From contig NZ_CP102265.1 in assembly GCF_025147765.1 (NCBI RefSeq), positions 1,489,001-1,553,000 of the forward strand: a stretch of 64,000 nt of DNA, read 5' to 3'. Made by a program: the position numbers and the translations under genes. The notes under the pieces are model-generated. The model did not search any database. It was not told where the DNA came from and was given only the letters and a program-made list of their open reading frames with translations. Numbering within the stretch: the stretch's first letter is position 1; every line of letters begins with the position of its first letter. Positions 1 to 8,623 of this stretch are shown here, piece by piece. This stretch comes from Blautia obeum ATCC 29174 (lineage in GTDB: Bacteria; Bacillota; Clostridia; Lachnospirales; Lachnospiraceae).

Positions 1-742
1 TGCAGATATCGAAAATATAGAGGCTGAAAATGCATTTGAATATCAGAACATGTTGTTGTCTACATTATTGGGTGAAAATATTCAATGTTTCAAAAAAGTA
101 GATTCACAGAAAACAGTTCTGGAAGATGGCGATGAATTTCAGATAAAAGTACCTGAACAGGAACATATTTTATATGGGTATATAGATCATGTGATAAAAA
201 ATGCAGCGCAGACAGTTATCTTTATAAACGGAAAAGCGCGAACGACTTATTCCAGAGTAACTTCTTATAAAACATTTCAAATTGATGATCCGGAACAGTC
301 AGATATTGCAACAGTAACATTAAAAGGAAATATACCGAATAAAGACGAACTGGAAGGTGTCTTTTATTATCTCGATATGAGGGAATTTCGTGCTGCTATT
401 GAAAAACTAAAGACGGAAATGTTTCAGATTGAAGATTATACAGAAGGAAGCGTTACAGGAACGTATACTGCAACAGAAGATAATGAGAAACTGATGCTCA
501 CGATACCATATGATAAGGGATGGAGAATAGAATGTAATGGAAAGACAGTAACTGCAGATGCAGACAGAACTTTTACTGTACTGACAATGAATAAGGGTGA
601 AAATAAAATTACAATGAAATATATATCACCCGGGTTCAGAGAAGGTGCGATAATTTCGTTATTGGCAATTCTGCTCTTTGTTATATGGCAAAGAGCAGAA
701 AAGAAAAGAATGATGAAATTTTGTGGGGAGGTGCATATCTGA
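1..742 (+). CDS. YfhO-family membrane protein, C-terminal part
   Basis: This is the 3' end of a gene that begins before the window; the reading frame is open from base 2. The roughly 246 residues are mostly an extracytoplasmic beta-rich domain followed by one membrane helix (residues around LLAILLFVIW) and a basic tail. It aligns by eye with the C-terminus of the broken gene at 1890-4113 (shared blocks FEYQN, FYYLDM.EFR, LTIPYD.GW, KYISPGF/KYTLPGF). YfhO proteins (PF09586) are polytopic GT-C-like proteins tied to glycosylation of cell-wall polymers; B. subtilis YfhO is linked to lipoteichoic acid glycosylation. The role here is inferred from family only. Confidence 0.8.
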   Translation, partial: ADIENIEAENAFEYQNMLLSTLLGENIQCFKKVDSQKTVLEDGDEFQIKVPEQEHILYGYIDHVIKNAAQTVIFINGKARTTYSRVTSYKTFQIDDPEQSDIATVTLKGNIPNKDELEGVFYYLDMREFRAAIEKLKTEMFQIEDYTEGSVTGTYTATEDNEKLMLTIPYDKGWRIECNGKTVTADADRTFTVLTMNKGENKITMKYISPGFREGAIISLLAILLFVIWQRAEKKRMMKFCGEVHI

Positions 743-769
743 CAGATGACCTCCTCGTTTTCTGTTTTT
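727..769 (+). terminator. Rho-independent terminator after YfhO fragment
   Basis: GGAGGT (727-732) pairs with ACCTCC (749-754), with a further short inner stem, followed by a T-rich tail. The 5' arm overlaps the last codons of the gene. It separates this gene from the convergent acyltransferase. Confidence 0.6.
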
Positions 770-773
770 GTAT

Positions 774-1865
774 TTACTTGATATGAAAAAGAAGAACACC
801 GGCTTTTTTCCAGACAGATTTAAATGGATAGAGCAGAATCAGGCTGCCGAACAGACTGGCAAAAAATAATGCTGGCATCTGGATATGTACAGATGCGGTC
901 GTAAAATGGTTGAAGTATTTCTGGAGAACTACTAAAATGGGTTTATGTATAATATAGATACCGAAACTGCAGCGGGAAATATATTCAATGACTGGTGCAA
1001 ATTTAATGATTGCTTTGTTGTGATATCTTCGTCTCAGCAGTTCAAAGGTGAAGATGCCGATCAGAAATATTGCAAAATCTGAATACCAGTACAGAAATGC
1101 GGATTGATAATAATGATGGCTGTATAAATAGTACTGTCCGGTTGAATTTAAAACAAAGGCGAGAATGATTCCAAACAGCAGTGACTGACTTTTGAAGCGG
1201 TCAAGCATCTGGTGTTTGCTGATCAGATATCCTGTAATAATATAAAAACTGTAGTAGCTGCCCCACAAACCAGTATCAAGCTGTGAACGAAATACGGGAA
1301 TAACAGTGATTGCCTCTTTGAAAAAAACATTTGCTGTTGGAATTATAAAAAAGATGATGATTCCAAGAACATACAGCAGTGAATACTGCCGGAGGTTTGT
1401 GGATGTCTGCAATAACCGGGAAAGAAAAGGGAGTGCAATGTAGCATCCTAAGATCACGGGCATATACCACATGTGTGAAAGGGAGGAGGATTTCAGAAAC
1501 AGCATTTCCAGAAGCAATCTGGAGATATTGAATGTTTGGTGTTCAATCACACAGCAAAAAATGTAATTGAAAAAAATCCATATTTCCGTAGTAAGGAATA
1601 GTGGGAACAGTGATTTCTTATAAAAGGCAGAAACATCAGGATAATCCCGGGGCAGCATAAGCGCACCAGTAGTAGCCAGAAACAACGGAACGCCTATTCG
1701 TCCAATTGTAAAAAGCAGGTTTTCAATATTCCAGAGAGGAAAAGATACCTGGAGCTGGCCAAGGAGTACAGGATGGTAAAATGCTTCTACAGAGTGACAA
1801 AGCACGACGCATAAAATTGCAGTGGCACGGACAACGTCCAGCCATATTTTTCGAGATTTAGTCAT
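774..1865 (-). CDS. acyltransferase 3 family membrane protein
   Basis: A 363-residue polytopic membrane protein. The N-terminus carries the acyltransferase-3 (PF01757) signature: LD at residues 9-10, RA at 14-15 and a conserved His at 24 in the first helix, the putative catalytic base. About ten hydrophobic segments follow. The family transfers acetyl or other acyl groups to sugars of surface polysaccharides (OafA, WecH, Oac type). It starts at ATG 1865 with a nearby upstream purine tract (AAAAAGGAGAC on the minus strand). It lies 24 bp downstream of the broken YfhO gene on the same strand, so it is probably co-transcribed from the promoter at 4146-4174. The acceptor sugar cannot be told from sequence. 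Confidence 0.85.
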   Translation of the reverse strand: MTKSRKIWLDVVRATAILCVVLCHSVEAFYHPVLLGQLQVSFPLWNIENLLFTIGRIGVPLFLATTGALMLPRDYPDVSAFYKKSLFPLFLTTEIWIFFNYIFCCVIEHQTFNISRLLLEMLFLKSSSLSHMWYMPVILGCYIALPFLSRLLQTSTNLRQYSLLYVLGIIIFFIIPTANVFFKEAITVIPVFRSQLDTGLWGSYYSFYIITGYLISKHQMLDRFKSQSLLFGIILAFVLNSTGQYYLYSHHYYQSAFLYWYSDFAIFLIGIFTFELLRRRYHNKAIIKFAPVIEYISRCSFGIYIIHKPILVVLQKYFNHFTTASVHIQMPALFFASLFGSLILLYPFKSVWKKAGVLLFHIK

Positions 1866-1889
1866 TAAAAAGTCTCCTTTTTTATGATA

Positions 1890-4113
1890 TTAAAAGTGAC
1901 GTTGCTTTTTGAAAAGGAAAAAGCAGGTCAGAGAATAAACTATAACACCCAGACAGGAGAAAATCACACCAATTTTGAATCCCGGAAGTGTATATTTCAT
2001 TTCAATTGTATTGATACCAGATGTAACACGGATGCCTGTAAAAATATCCTGCAGTTTATATGCTTCGACTTTTTCTCCATTTACATAAGCAGTCCATCCA
2101 TCATCATACGGGATGGTGAGAAGAAGTAGTTCATCGCTCTGGGCAGTATATTCACACTTGATATATTTATCCTGGAGGTCAAAGGTAGTAACCTGATTTT
2201 GAGAGATTTCCCTCATTACATCACGAAATTCCTGCATATCGAGATAATAGAAAACCCCATCGATTTCCCGAGAGCGTTGAAGAGTTCCTTTTAGCTGAAC
2301 AATATGCGCAGGAGTGTTTCCGTCACCAACCTGAAAAGTTTTATAGGCTGACCAGATGGAATACTTGGTGCGGAGATTTCCGTCAATATAAAGCTTCAGG
2401 TCATTTCCTGAGGTATAATTGCAGTATCCATATAATACGGAATCCTGTTCAGGAGAAGTAACGGTCCAACTGTAGCCATCATTATTTTTCGTTTTTTCTG
2501 CCGTACATGTCTTATAGCATTGAACAAGATGTCCCACAATCCGGGAAAGCAGTGCATTCTGATATTCGAATATATTGTCTGCGTGAATCTCCGATGATAT
2601 ATCGTCAGAGGTTTTGTAGCCTAGTTCTAATGCATAGGGATTTTTGTAAATGTTTTTATTATTGTAACCTGTGTCATTCACTTTTTCATATCCGCTTTGC
2701 GTGAAGTCACCAAGAATATACTTGATTCCCAGGAGCGAATCGGAGGATAAGATAGGTTCACACCAGGTGATCAGGAGACGGTATACACTGTAGCCACATT
2801 TGTTATAAAAGGCCATGATATTACTATTGTATGTAGAACTGTAAGAAGATAACGGCATATAACCGTATGCCAGTCCTTCGTTAAAATTTCCTTGGAAATG
2901 ATCAGCATTGGTCCGCCAGCTGGATGTCTGTTCGGTCCGATAAAAGAGCGAATCGTCAAGCGTATGGAGATCCTGGACAGCCTGCTCCTGGGTAGTGGCA
3001 TACCGATTATAGGCTGTAGCACTCACATAATATCCGTTTACGAAAGTCTGATAAGCTCCGTAAAAAAGTTCTGAACAAGTAAAGATCATGCATAAAACAG
3101 CTACAATGTTATTTAAATAATACTTCTTCAGGACAAAAGATGAAAGAAATACAGCCGCAATATAAAGGATAAAAAAGCTTATCACGAATGAGAAACGACA
3201 GTAATAGGAAGAAACAGTGCGGAAACCATTCCAGATATTTTCCAGTGGTACAAATGTGGCACACAAAATAAAAAATAACAAATAGCCGAGCGTCCACAAT
3301 TTGGCCTTTAAATTTTGCTTACGACTGATAAAGAAACCGATTAGTGCGATCAGTGTGAGCGAACCACAAAATAGTGTCAGCCCCTGACCGGTATATGGTA
3401 CAGTCAGGAAAAAGCACCCTTTGAAAATATCCTTCAGTCCTGCATGAAATCCAATAAACCAGCCTCCGGAAGTGTCAATTCCTTTTCCCTGAAGCAGATT
3501 TTTGATGACGGGAAGAAAGAAGAACATAGTAGTCAGTACACTGGAAACAGCAGTGATGCAATAAATAATAAAGCAGGAGAGTTCTGCGTTCGGACAGAAG
3601 CTTCCATATGCCCAGCATCAGAATCGGCAGCCATATGACACCATCCAGCCACATGATGTTGCTTGCCTGACATAAATTGTATCCCATTAATCCATAGGAA
3701 ACAGATAACAGCAGATTCCATATATATTTCATATCGCAAAAACGATACGATAAAAATACAGAAACAGTCAGACTGGCAGATGCCAGTTTTAAGACGGTGG
3801 CAATAGAGACAAAAAGAGGTATATTGTCTGTGAAGTACAAAAGCAGGTTAAATGGACTGGAAAGGTAATAAGCTGTCAGGCCGATTGCATTGTCCCCCAG
3901 TGATTTGGAAAGGGAATAGCTCATGCTTGCCTGTCCATGAAGTACGCGATGCCACCAATGAAAGAAATCAATATATTGCAGTTCCATATCCCATTTAAAT
4001 AAAGCATGATCACCAAAAGGATAAATTGCTCCAATATAGTATACAAGTATTAAAAGTACAGATGTAAGAGTAAAAGCAGAAATTGCTTTCAAAAGTTTTT
4101 GACTATTTTTCAT
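1890..4113 (-). pseudogene. YfhO-family membrane protein, internal deletion and frameshift
   Basis: Two overlapping frames together make a YfhO protein. The N-terminal frame (4113 down to about 3560) begins MKNSQKLLKA, contains the family block NIMWLDGVIWLP, and runs out of homology after LLLYYL. The second frame begins near 3580 (ITAVSSVLTTMFFFLP) and runs to 1890 with the beta-rich C-terminal domain and last helix. The frames do not join, and the stretch that normally lies between these blocks (a helix resembling ISNFYIGYM plus a linker, roughly 70 residues) is absent. A deletion that also broke the frame near 3560-3590 is the simplest reading. The summed product is about 740 residues against the usual 850-900. 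It has a good promoter and is upstream of an intact acyltransferase. Confidence 0.75.
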
Positions 4114-4145
4114 GATAGATCCTCATTCATAAGTTGTTAAGTTAT

Positions 4146-4174
4146 AGTATATTATTTCACATACAGCTTTTCAA
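4146..4174 (-). promoter_or_regulatory. sigma-A-type promoter for broken yfhO and acyltransferase
   Basis: Read on the minus strand: TTGAAA (4174-4169), 17-bp spacer, TATACT (4151-4146). It points into the gene starting at 4113. Confidence 0.6.
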
Positions 4175-4222
4175 GAAAAATGTAGTAAATGATAGAGGGG
4201 AGAGCTGAAATAGAAAAAGCTA

Positions 4223-4251
4223 TGGACGAAATATTACAGAAACGATATAAT
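4223..4251 (+). promoter_or_regulatory. probable promoter of the two-domain glycosyltransferase
   Basis: TGGACG (4223-4228), 17-bp spacer, TATAAT (4246-4251), 22 bp before the start codon at 4274. The -35 is weak and the -10 perfect. Confidence 0.5.
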
Positions 4252-4273
4252 GGACAGGCAGGAAAGCAATTAA

Positions 4274-6439
4274 ATGAGTATAGTGGGAGACCAATCGATA
4301 ATGGTAAAAGTATCAGTAATCATACCCGTATATAATGTCGAACCATATCTGAAACAGTGTATGGACAGTGTAGTTGGACAGACATTGAAAGATATTGAGA
4401 TCATCTGTGTGGACGATGGTTCAACAGATGGTTCGCTTGATATATTGAGAGAGTATGCAGCAGAGGACAACCGTATCCAGATCATAGAGCAGAAGAATGC
4501 CGGAGCCGGGGCGGCCCGAAATAATGGTATGCGTCATGCGACAGGCAAGTATCTGTCCTTCCTGGATTCAGATGATTTTTTTGAGCCGAGAATGCTGGAA
4601 AAGGCATATGATCTGGCAGAAAAAGATCAGGCAGATTTTGTAGCATACAAATCAGACCAGTATCATACAGAGAAGAAACAGTTTGTTTCAGCAGACTGGG
4701 TGATCCATGAGAATGAGATTCCACCGTATCATCCATTTAATCACAGGCAGATGACAGGCAATGTGTTCAAAGTGTTTGTCGGATGGGCATGGGACAAACT
4801 CTTCCTCAAAGAATTTGTGGATAAATACCATCTGACATTTCAGGAGCAGCGGACCAGCAATGATTTGCTTTTTGTGTTCAGTGCAGTAGTTCTGGCAAAA
4901 AAAATATCCGTTGTACCGATGGTTCTTGCTCATCAGCGACGCGATGCCAAGGATTCTCTGTCAAAAACAAGAGAGTATTCCTGGGATTGTTTCTATCGTG
5001 CTCTGATGGCACTTCGGGACAGACTCAGAGAGGAGGGCCTGTACGAAGAACTGGAAAGAGACTATATCAATTATGCACTGCATTTTTCACTGTGGAATTA
5101 CAACACCCTGTCAGAACCGACAAAAACAAAACTGAAAGACAAGCTGAGAGGAGAATGGTTCAGAGAACTCGGTGTAGAAGGAAAGAGTAAAGATTATTTT
5201 TATAACAAACAGGAATTTGAACAGTGCCAAAAGATTATGGGAAATATGAAAAAGGAAAATGAAACGATGGGATTCAAACAGAAATTAAAAAGATTTTTAC
5301 GTAAAATTGTTCCGGCTGGACGCACATATATAGATAAAAAATTTAAAGATCAGGAAAAATATATTAAAAAACAACTGAAAGAGCAGGAGAAGCTCATCAA
5401 ACTCCAGCAGAAAAATATGCAGGAGATGCAGAAAAATCTGAAAGAGTATATTGAACAGGAATTTGTACGGAGAGAAAACTGGGCAAAGATGCCAGCAGAG
5501 ATAAAACGTGCAGCAGACGGTCGCAAGGTATGGGTGATCAAGTGTCCTGCTACGGAAGGCGAAGCAAAATTTTTCTGGGGCGACTACTATTATGCAGTTG
5601 CATTGCAGAAATATCTGGAACGTCAGAATATCTATGCAATTATCGATAATCGTCAGGACTGGGGCTGTGATGAAGAGGCAGATGTGGTTCTTGTGTTGAG
5701 AGGAAAATATTTCTATCATCCGGATAGAAGGAATGAGAAATGTCTCTATATTATGTGGAATATCAGCCATCCGGATATGATTTCAAAAGCAGAATATGAA
5801 CTGTACGATGTTGTATGTGTCGGATCCAGACATATGGCAGAAGAACTGAAAGATAAGATCAGTGTTCCGGTCGTGCCGCTCCTGCAGTGTACCGATACAG
5901 AAATCTTTTGTCCGGAAGGAGAGACAAAGAAACAGTATAATGGACAGTATATCTTTATTGGCAGTACCAGAGGGGTTATGAGAGATTGCGTATACTGGGC
6001 AGCAGATGCTGGTGTTCCACTTCATGTATGGGGAAGCGGCTGGTATGAGATGATGCCGGAGCACAAAGATGTGGTAGATGGTACATTTATGCCGAATGAC
6101 AAACTTCCAGCACTGTATCGTTCGGCAAAAGTCACCCTCAATGATCACTGGAAGGATATGCTGGATAATCAAATTATCAACAATCGTATTTTTGATGCGC
6201 TTGCGTGTGGTTTGCCTGTGATTTCCGATGGCTGTGATGAAATGAAAGAAATCTTCCCGGATGCGGTACTCTATTATGATACAAAAGAAGAATTCGATGC
6301 CTGCATCAAAAAAGTAGAAAACGATTATGAGGCCGTAAAAGCCAAAGCTCTGGAGCAGTATGATATGATCAAAAAAGAATACTCCTTCGAGAGAAGAGTA
6401 GAAGAACTGCTGGAGATTGCGGAGAAATATAAAAAATAA
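4274..6439 (+). CDS. two-domain glycosyltransferase: GT2 + coiled coil + GT1/CgeB-like
   Basis: A 721-residue cytosolic protein with two catalytic-looking domains. Residues about 10-230 are a GT-A fold GT2 transferase with the nucleotide-sugar motifs DDGS (47-50) and DSDD (98-101). Residues about 340-400 are a Lys/Glu/Gln-rich coiled coil. Residues about 410-720 resemble the CgeB/Glyco_trans_1_2 type: a core ending NNRIFDALACGLPVISDG, typical of GT-B sugar-nucleotide sites. It probably adds two successive sugars to a polysaccharide repeat. ATG 4274 has GGAAAG seven bases upstream; ATG 4301 (MVKVSVIIPVYN) is an equally conventional family N-terminus. It is a single gene with its own promoter and terminator. 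Confidence 0.85.
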   Translation: MSIVGDQSIMVKVSVIIPVYNVEPYLKQCMDSVVGQTLKDIEIICVDDGSTDGSLDILREYAAEDNRIQIIEQKNAGAGAARNNGMRHATGKYLSFLDSDDFFEPRMLEKAYDLAEKDQADFVAYKSDQYHTEKKQFVSADWVIHENEIPPYHPFNHRQMTGNVFKVFVGWAWDKLFLKEFVDKYHLTFQEQRTSNDLLFVFSAVVLAKKISVVPMVLAHQRRDAKDSLSKTREYSWDCFYRALMALRDRLREEGLYEELERDYINYALHFSLWNYNTLSEPTKTKLKDKLRGEWFRELGVEGKSKDYFYNKQEFEQCQKIMGNMKKENETMGFKQKLKRFLRKIVPAGRTYIDKKFKDQEKYIKKQLKEQEKLIKLQQKNMQEMQKNLKEYIEQEFVRRENWAKMPAEIKRAADGRKVWVIKCPATEGEAKFFWGDYYYAVALQKYLERQNIYAIIDNRQDWGCDEEADVVLVLRGKYFYHPDRRNEKCLYIMWNISHPDMISKAEYELYDVVCVGSRHMAEELKDKISVPVVPLLQCTDTEIFCPEGETKKQYNGQYIFIGSTRGVMRDCVYWAADAGVPLHVWGSGWYEMMPEHKDVVDGTFMPNDKLPALYRSAKVTLNDHWKDMLDNQIINNRIFDALACGLPVISDGCDEMKEIFPDAVLYYDTKEEFDACIKKVENDYEAVKAKALEQYDMIKKEYSFERRVEELLEIAEKYKK

Positions 6440-6452
6440 AGTAATTAAAAAT

Positions 6453-6510
6453 TCCTCACCAAACCGTGAGTGGTATGCATATCATACGGTGGATGGTGAG
6501 GATCTTTTTT
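6453..6510. terminator. bidirectional terminator between convergent genes
   Basis: TCCTCACCA (6453-6461) pairs with TGGTGAGGA (6494-6502), with T6 to the right for plus-strand transcripts and a run of five A residues to the left serving minus-strand transcripts. It ends both the glycosyltransferase and the secreted protein gene. Confidence 0.75.
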
Positions 6511-7816
6511 ATTCTGTAACTTCTGTAGCGGAGATCAACGGGTAGATAACATAACCAAGGCTCTTTGTTTCATCGTTATAATAGGGAACACGATGGGTGT
6601 TGCTCAGTTTCCCTGTAATATGTAGTTCTTTGTTGAGAATGGAATTAAAATTCTCTGCTTTGTAAGTAACTGCATAAACATTAGAAGTACCTTTTTCATT
6701 AACGAGGAGCGTCAATTTAGAGCTATCCGCATCAAAGTTTTCGTAAACAACAGTTCCGTCTAAAGAGATATCAGTATCTATATAATAGAAGGGATTGTCG
6801 CAGATCTCCTGATAAGTATTCTGGAGATTCATTGGGTCACAGTCATTTCCGATTACATCCGCAGTAACGGAGTTGAAAATTGGAAATATCTTTTCAAGAT
6901 CAGGATCATTAACTTCGCTCATTTTCAGAAGAGCAGAGAGGGCCTCATCGTTTTCGGTATCCTTTTGGCTGAGTTTATCCATTGTTTCAATAAAATCATT
7001 GTTTTGGATATCTTTTTTTAACGAATCAAGGTTGTAATCAGAACCGGACATATGTTCATACAGATGCAGGGTAGAATCTTCAGGATTTTGTATGTTGGAG
7101 AAGATTCCGGTGATGCTCAGTCTGTCACCTTCAGAAAGAGAAGGTATATTGGCAGATGCAAAATTATTGACATCTTCTGACTGATAATAAAAAAGGTAAA
7201 CATTTCCATCATCATCTTTGAGTTTTATATCGGTATGATTATTGGAATCTTCATAAATAGCCTCCACAGTTCCTTTTACAGTAAAAGGAAGGTCTATATA
7301 TTCGTAAGGCGTTTCCATAAGAGTATCATAATCCACGGTATCAGCGTCTGATTTCCAGGTACTCATAAGTGTACATTTGTAGTACCAGTCAATAGCAGTC
7401 AATTCATCAGAGGATGAAAAAGTGCGTAGAGCTTTATACGGTTTTCCGGATGCAGCTGAGAAAGTCTGATAAGAGCTATCTGGAAAATCAGTTCGGATAT
7501 CGCCCTGAATCAGTCCTTTTTTGTTATATTCAATGGACTGAGAGGAACCATCGGAATAAGCAATTGTACAGTCCTGAGTAAATGCAGATGTATTGGTATC
7601 CCATTTCCCTGTGATTGTAAATTGATTATCGCTTTCCGGAACAGTAGTAAAAACAGAATTTTTGCCATCCTTTGCAGTAGTCAGTGTGCCATAATATACA
7701 CTTCCAAAGACATCTACGTGCACATAGTCAGATGAATCATCTGCGCAGACAGTTGTGCCTGGCAAAAGGGTTGCGGCCAATGAGAGTGCCAGAAACTTAA
7801 AAAATTTATTTTTCAT
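6509..7816 (-). CDS. secreted protein with two OB-fold-like domains, function unknown
   Basis: A 435-residue protein with a clear signal peptide (Lys-rich start, hydrophobic core, likely cleavage after VCA near residue 25). Residues about 30-110 form a repeated-beta region that recalls MORN-like text (YYGTL, GKW, GLIQGD). Residues about 165-255 and 335-430 each read like an OB-fold of the tRNA_anti-like type (FTVKGTVEAIY... LSITGIF; ISLDGTVVYE... LHITGKL), a domain class common in secreted Firmicute proteins. No lipobox and no catalytic motif were recognised. It is transcribed alone from the promoter at 7846-7874. The function is unknown; ligand binding at the cell surface is only a guess. 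Confidence 0.7.
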   Translation of the reverse strand: MKNKFFKFLALSLAATLLPGTTVCADDSSDYVHVDVFGSVYYGTLTTAKDGKNSVFTTVPESDNQFTITGKWDTNTSAFTQDCTIAYSDGSSQSIEYNKKGLIQGDIRTDFPDSSYQTFSAASGKPYKALRTFSSSDELTAIDWYYKCTLMSTWKSDADTVDYDTLMETPYEYIDLPFTVKGTVEAIYEDSNNHTDIKLKDDDGNVYLFYYQSEDVNNFASANIPSLSEGDRLSITGIFSNIQNPEDSTLHLYEHMSGSDYNLDSLKKDIQNNDFIETMDKLSQKDTENDEALSALLKMSEVNDPDLEKIFPIFNSVTADVIGNDCDPMNLQNTYQEICDNPFYYIDTDISLDGTVVYENFDADSSKLTLLVNEKGTSNVYAVTYKAENFNSILNKELHITGKLSNTHRVPYYNDETKSLGYVIYPLISATEVTE

Positions 7817-7845
7817 GTTTTATATTCTCCTTATAAACTTATATT

Positions 7846-7874
7846 ATCATACTATATGCTACGTAGTTCGTCAA
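7846..7874 (-). promoter_or_regulatory. sigma-A-type promoter of the secreted OB-fold protein
   Basis: Minus strand: TTGACG (7874-7869), 17-bp spacer, TATGAT (7851-7846); the start codon at 7816 follows after a GGAG ribosome site. Confidence 0.65.
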
Positions 7875-7972
7875 ATGGGGAATATGAGTGGGATGGAAAT
7901 ATGACTTGTTTTTATAGAGAGGATTTGTTATCATAAAATGTAATGAGTAAAAATAAGTCGAGGTTATAGAGT

Positions 7973-8623
7973 GTGAAAAAAATAAGAAATATTTTGATAT
8001 GCATAAATCTGATATTTGTATTATGTTTTCTGGCGGCGCTGTTTGTACCGGTTGAACGGAAAGATACCTTGTATTCCAGCACTGATGCGAGTATATATGA
8101 TAAGAAATATATGATTCCGAAACTTGGTGCGATTACAGATTCTCGTGATGCGGAGATTCGATTTGATTTATATGATAAACAAATATATGGGATCGGTCTG
8201 TATTTTTGTGTAGATGGAACAGATGAAGAGGGAGAAATTAAGTGCACATTGAAATTAGATGATCAGGTTGTGGCTGAAGATACTGTAACAATCAGGGAAT
8301 TGATATCAATGCAGAGCAATGCGTCAATCAATGAAACAGAGTTATATTTGAAAACGAGTGAGAAGCAATCTGGTAAATATACATTATTGTTGCAGGGAAA
8401 AAATATATCACCGGAAACAAGAGTGGCTTTATACGGAAGCAGAAATGCAGATCATATGCTGAGTTATGTAAATGCCAATTCAGATAATGTCGCAGATATT
8501 TTTTATTCCCTGGAAGTGATGGAACCACAGCATCCATATATATGGATGGCGGCAATGATTTTATCTATGAGTTTGTTATTCAGCTACCTTATTTACAGTG
8601 ATCTGAAGGAGAAAAAACAGTGA
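7973..8623 (+). CDS. membrane-anchored beta-rich companion protein
   Basis: A 216-residue protein starting at GTG 7973 (AGG motif about nine bases upstream). It has an N-terminal membrane helix (residues about 6-26), an extracytoplasmic beta-rich domain of about 150 residues, and a C-terminal helix (about 187-208) ending in a basic tail. No named family was recognised. Its stop overlaps the GTG of the DUF2142 gene by four bases (GTGA), so the two are translationally coupled and probably form a complex. The broken gene at 17529 has the same layout and also precedes a polytopic glycan-related gene, which suggests a recurring accessory subunit. The flanking DNA becomes strongly AT-rich from here. 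Confidence 0.65.
   Translation: MKKIRNILICINLIFVLCFLAALFVPVERKDTLYSSTDASIYDKKYMIPKLGAITDSRDAEIRFDLYDKQIYGIGLYFCVDGTDEEGEIKCTLKLDDQVVAEDTVTIRELISMQSNASINETELYLKTSEKQSGKYTLLLQGKNISPETRVALYGSRNADHMLSYVNANSDNVADIFYSLEVMEPQHPYIWMAAMILSMSLLFSYLIYSDLKEKKQ

Noticed and set aside
1..4113. Insertion sequence or transposon explaining the inverted YfhO copies
   Set aside because: No transposase, terminal inverted repeats or target duplications were seen.
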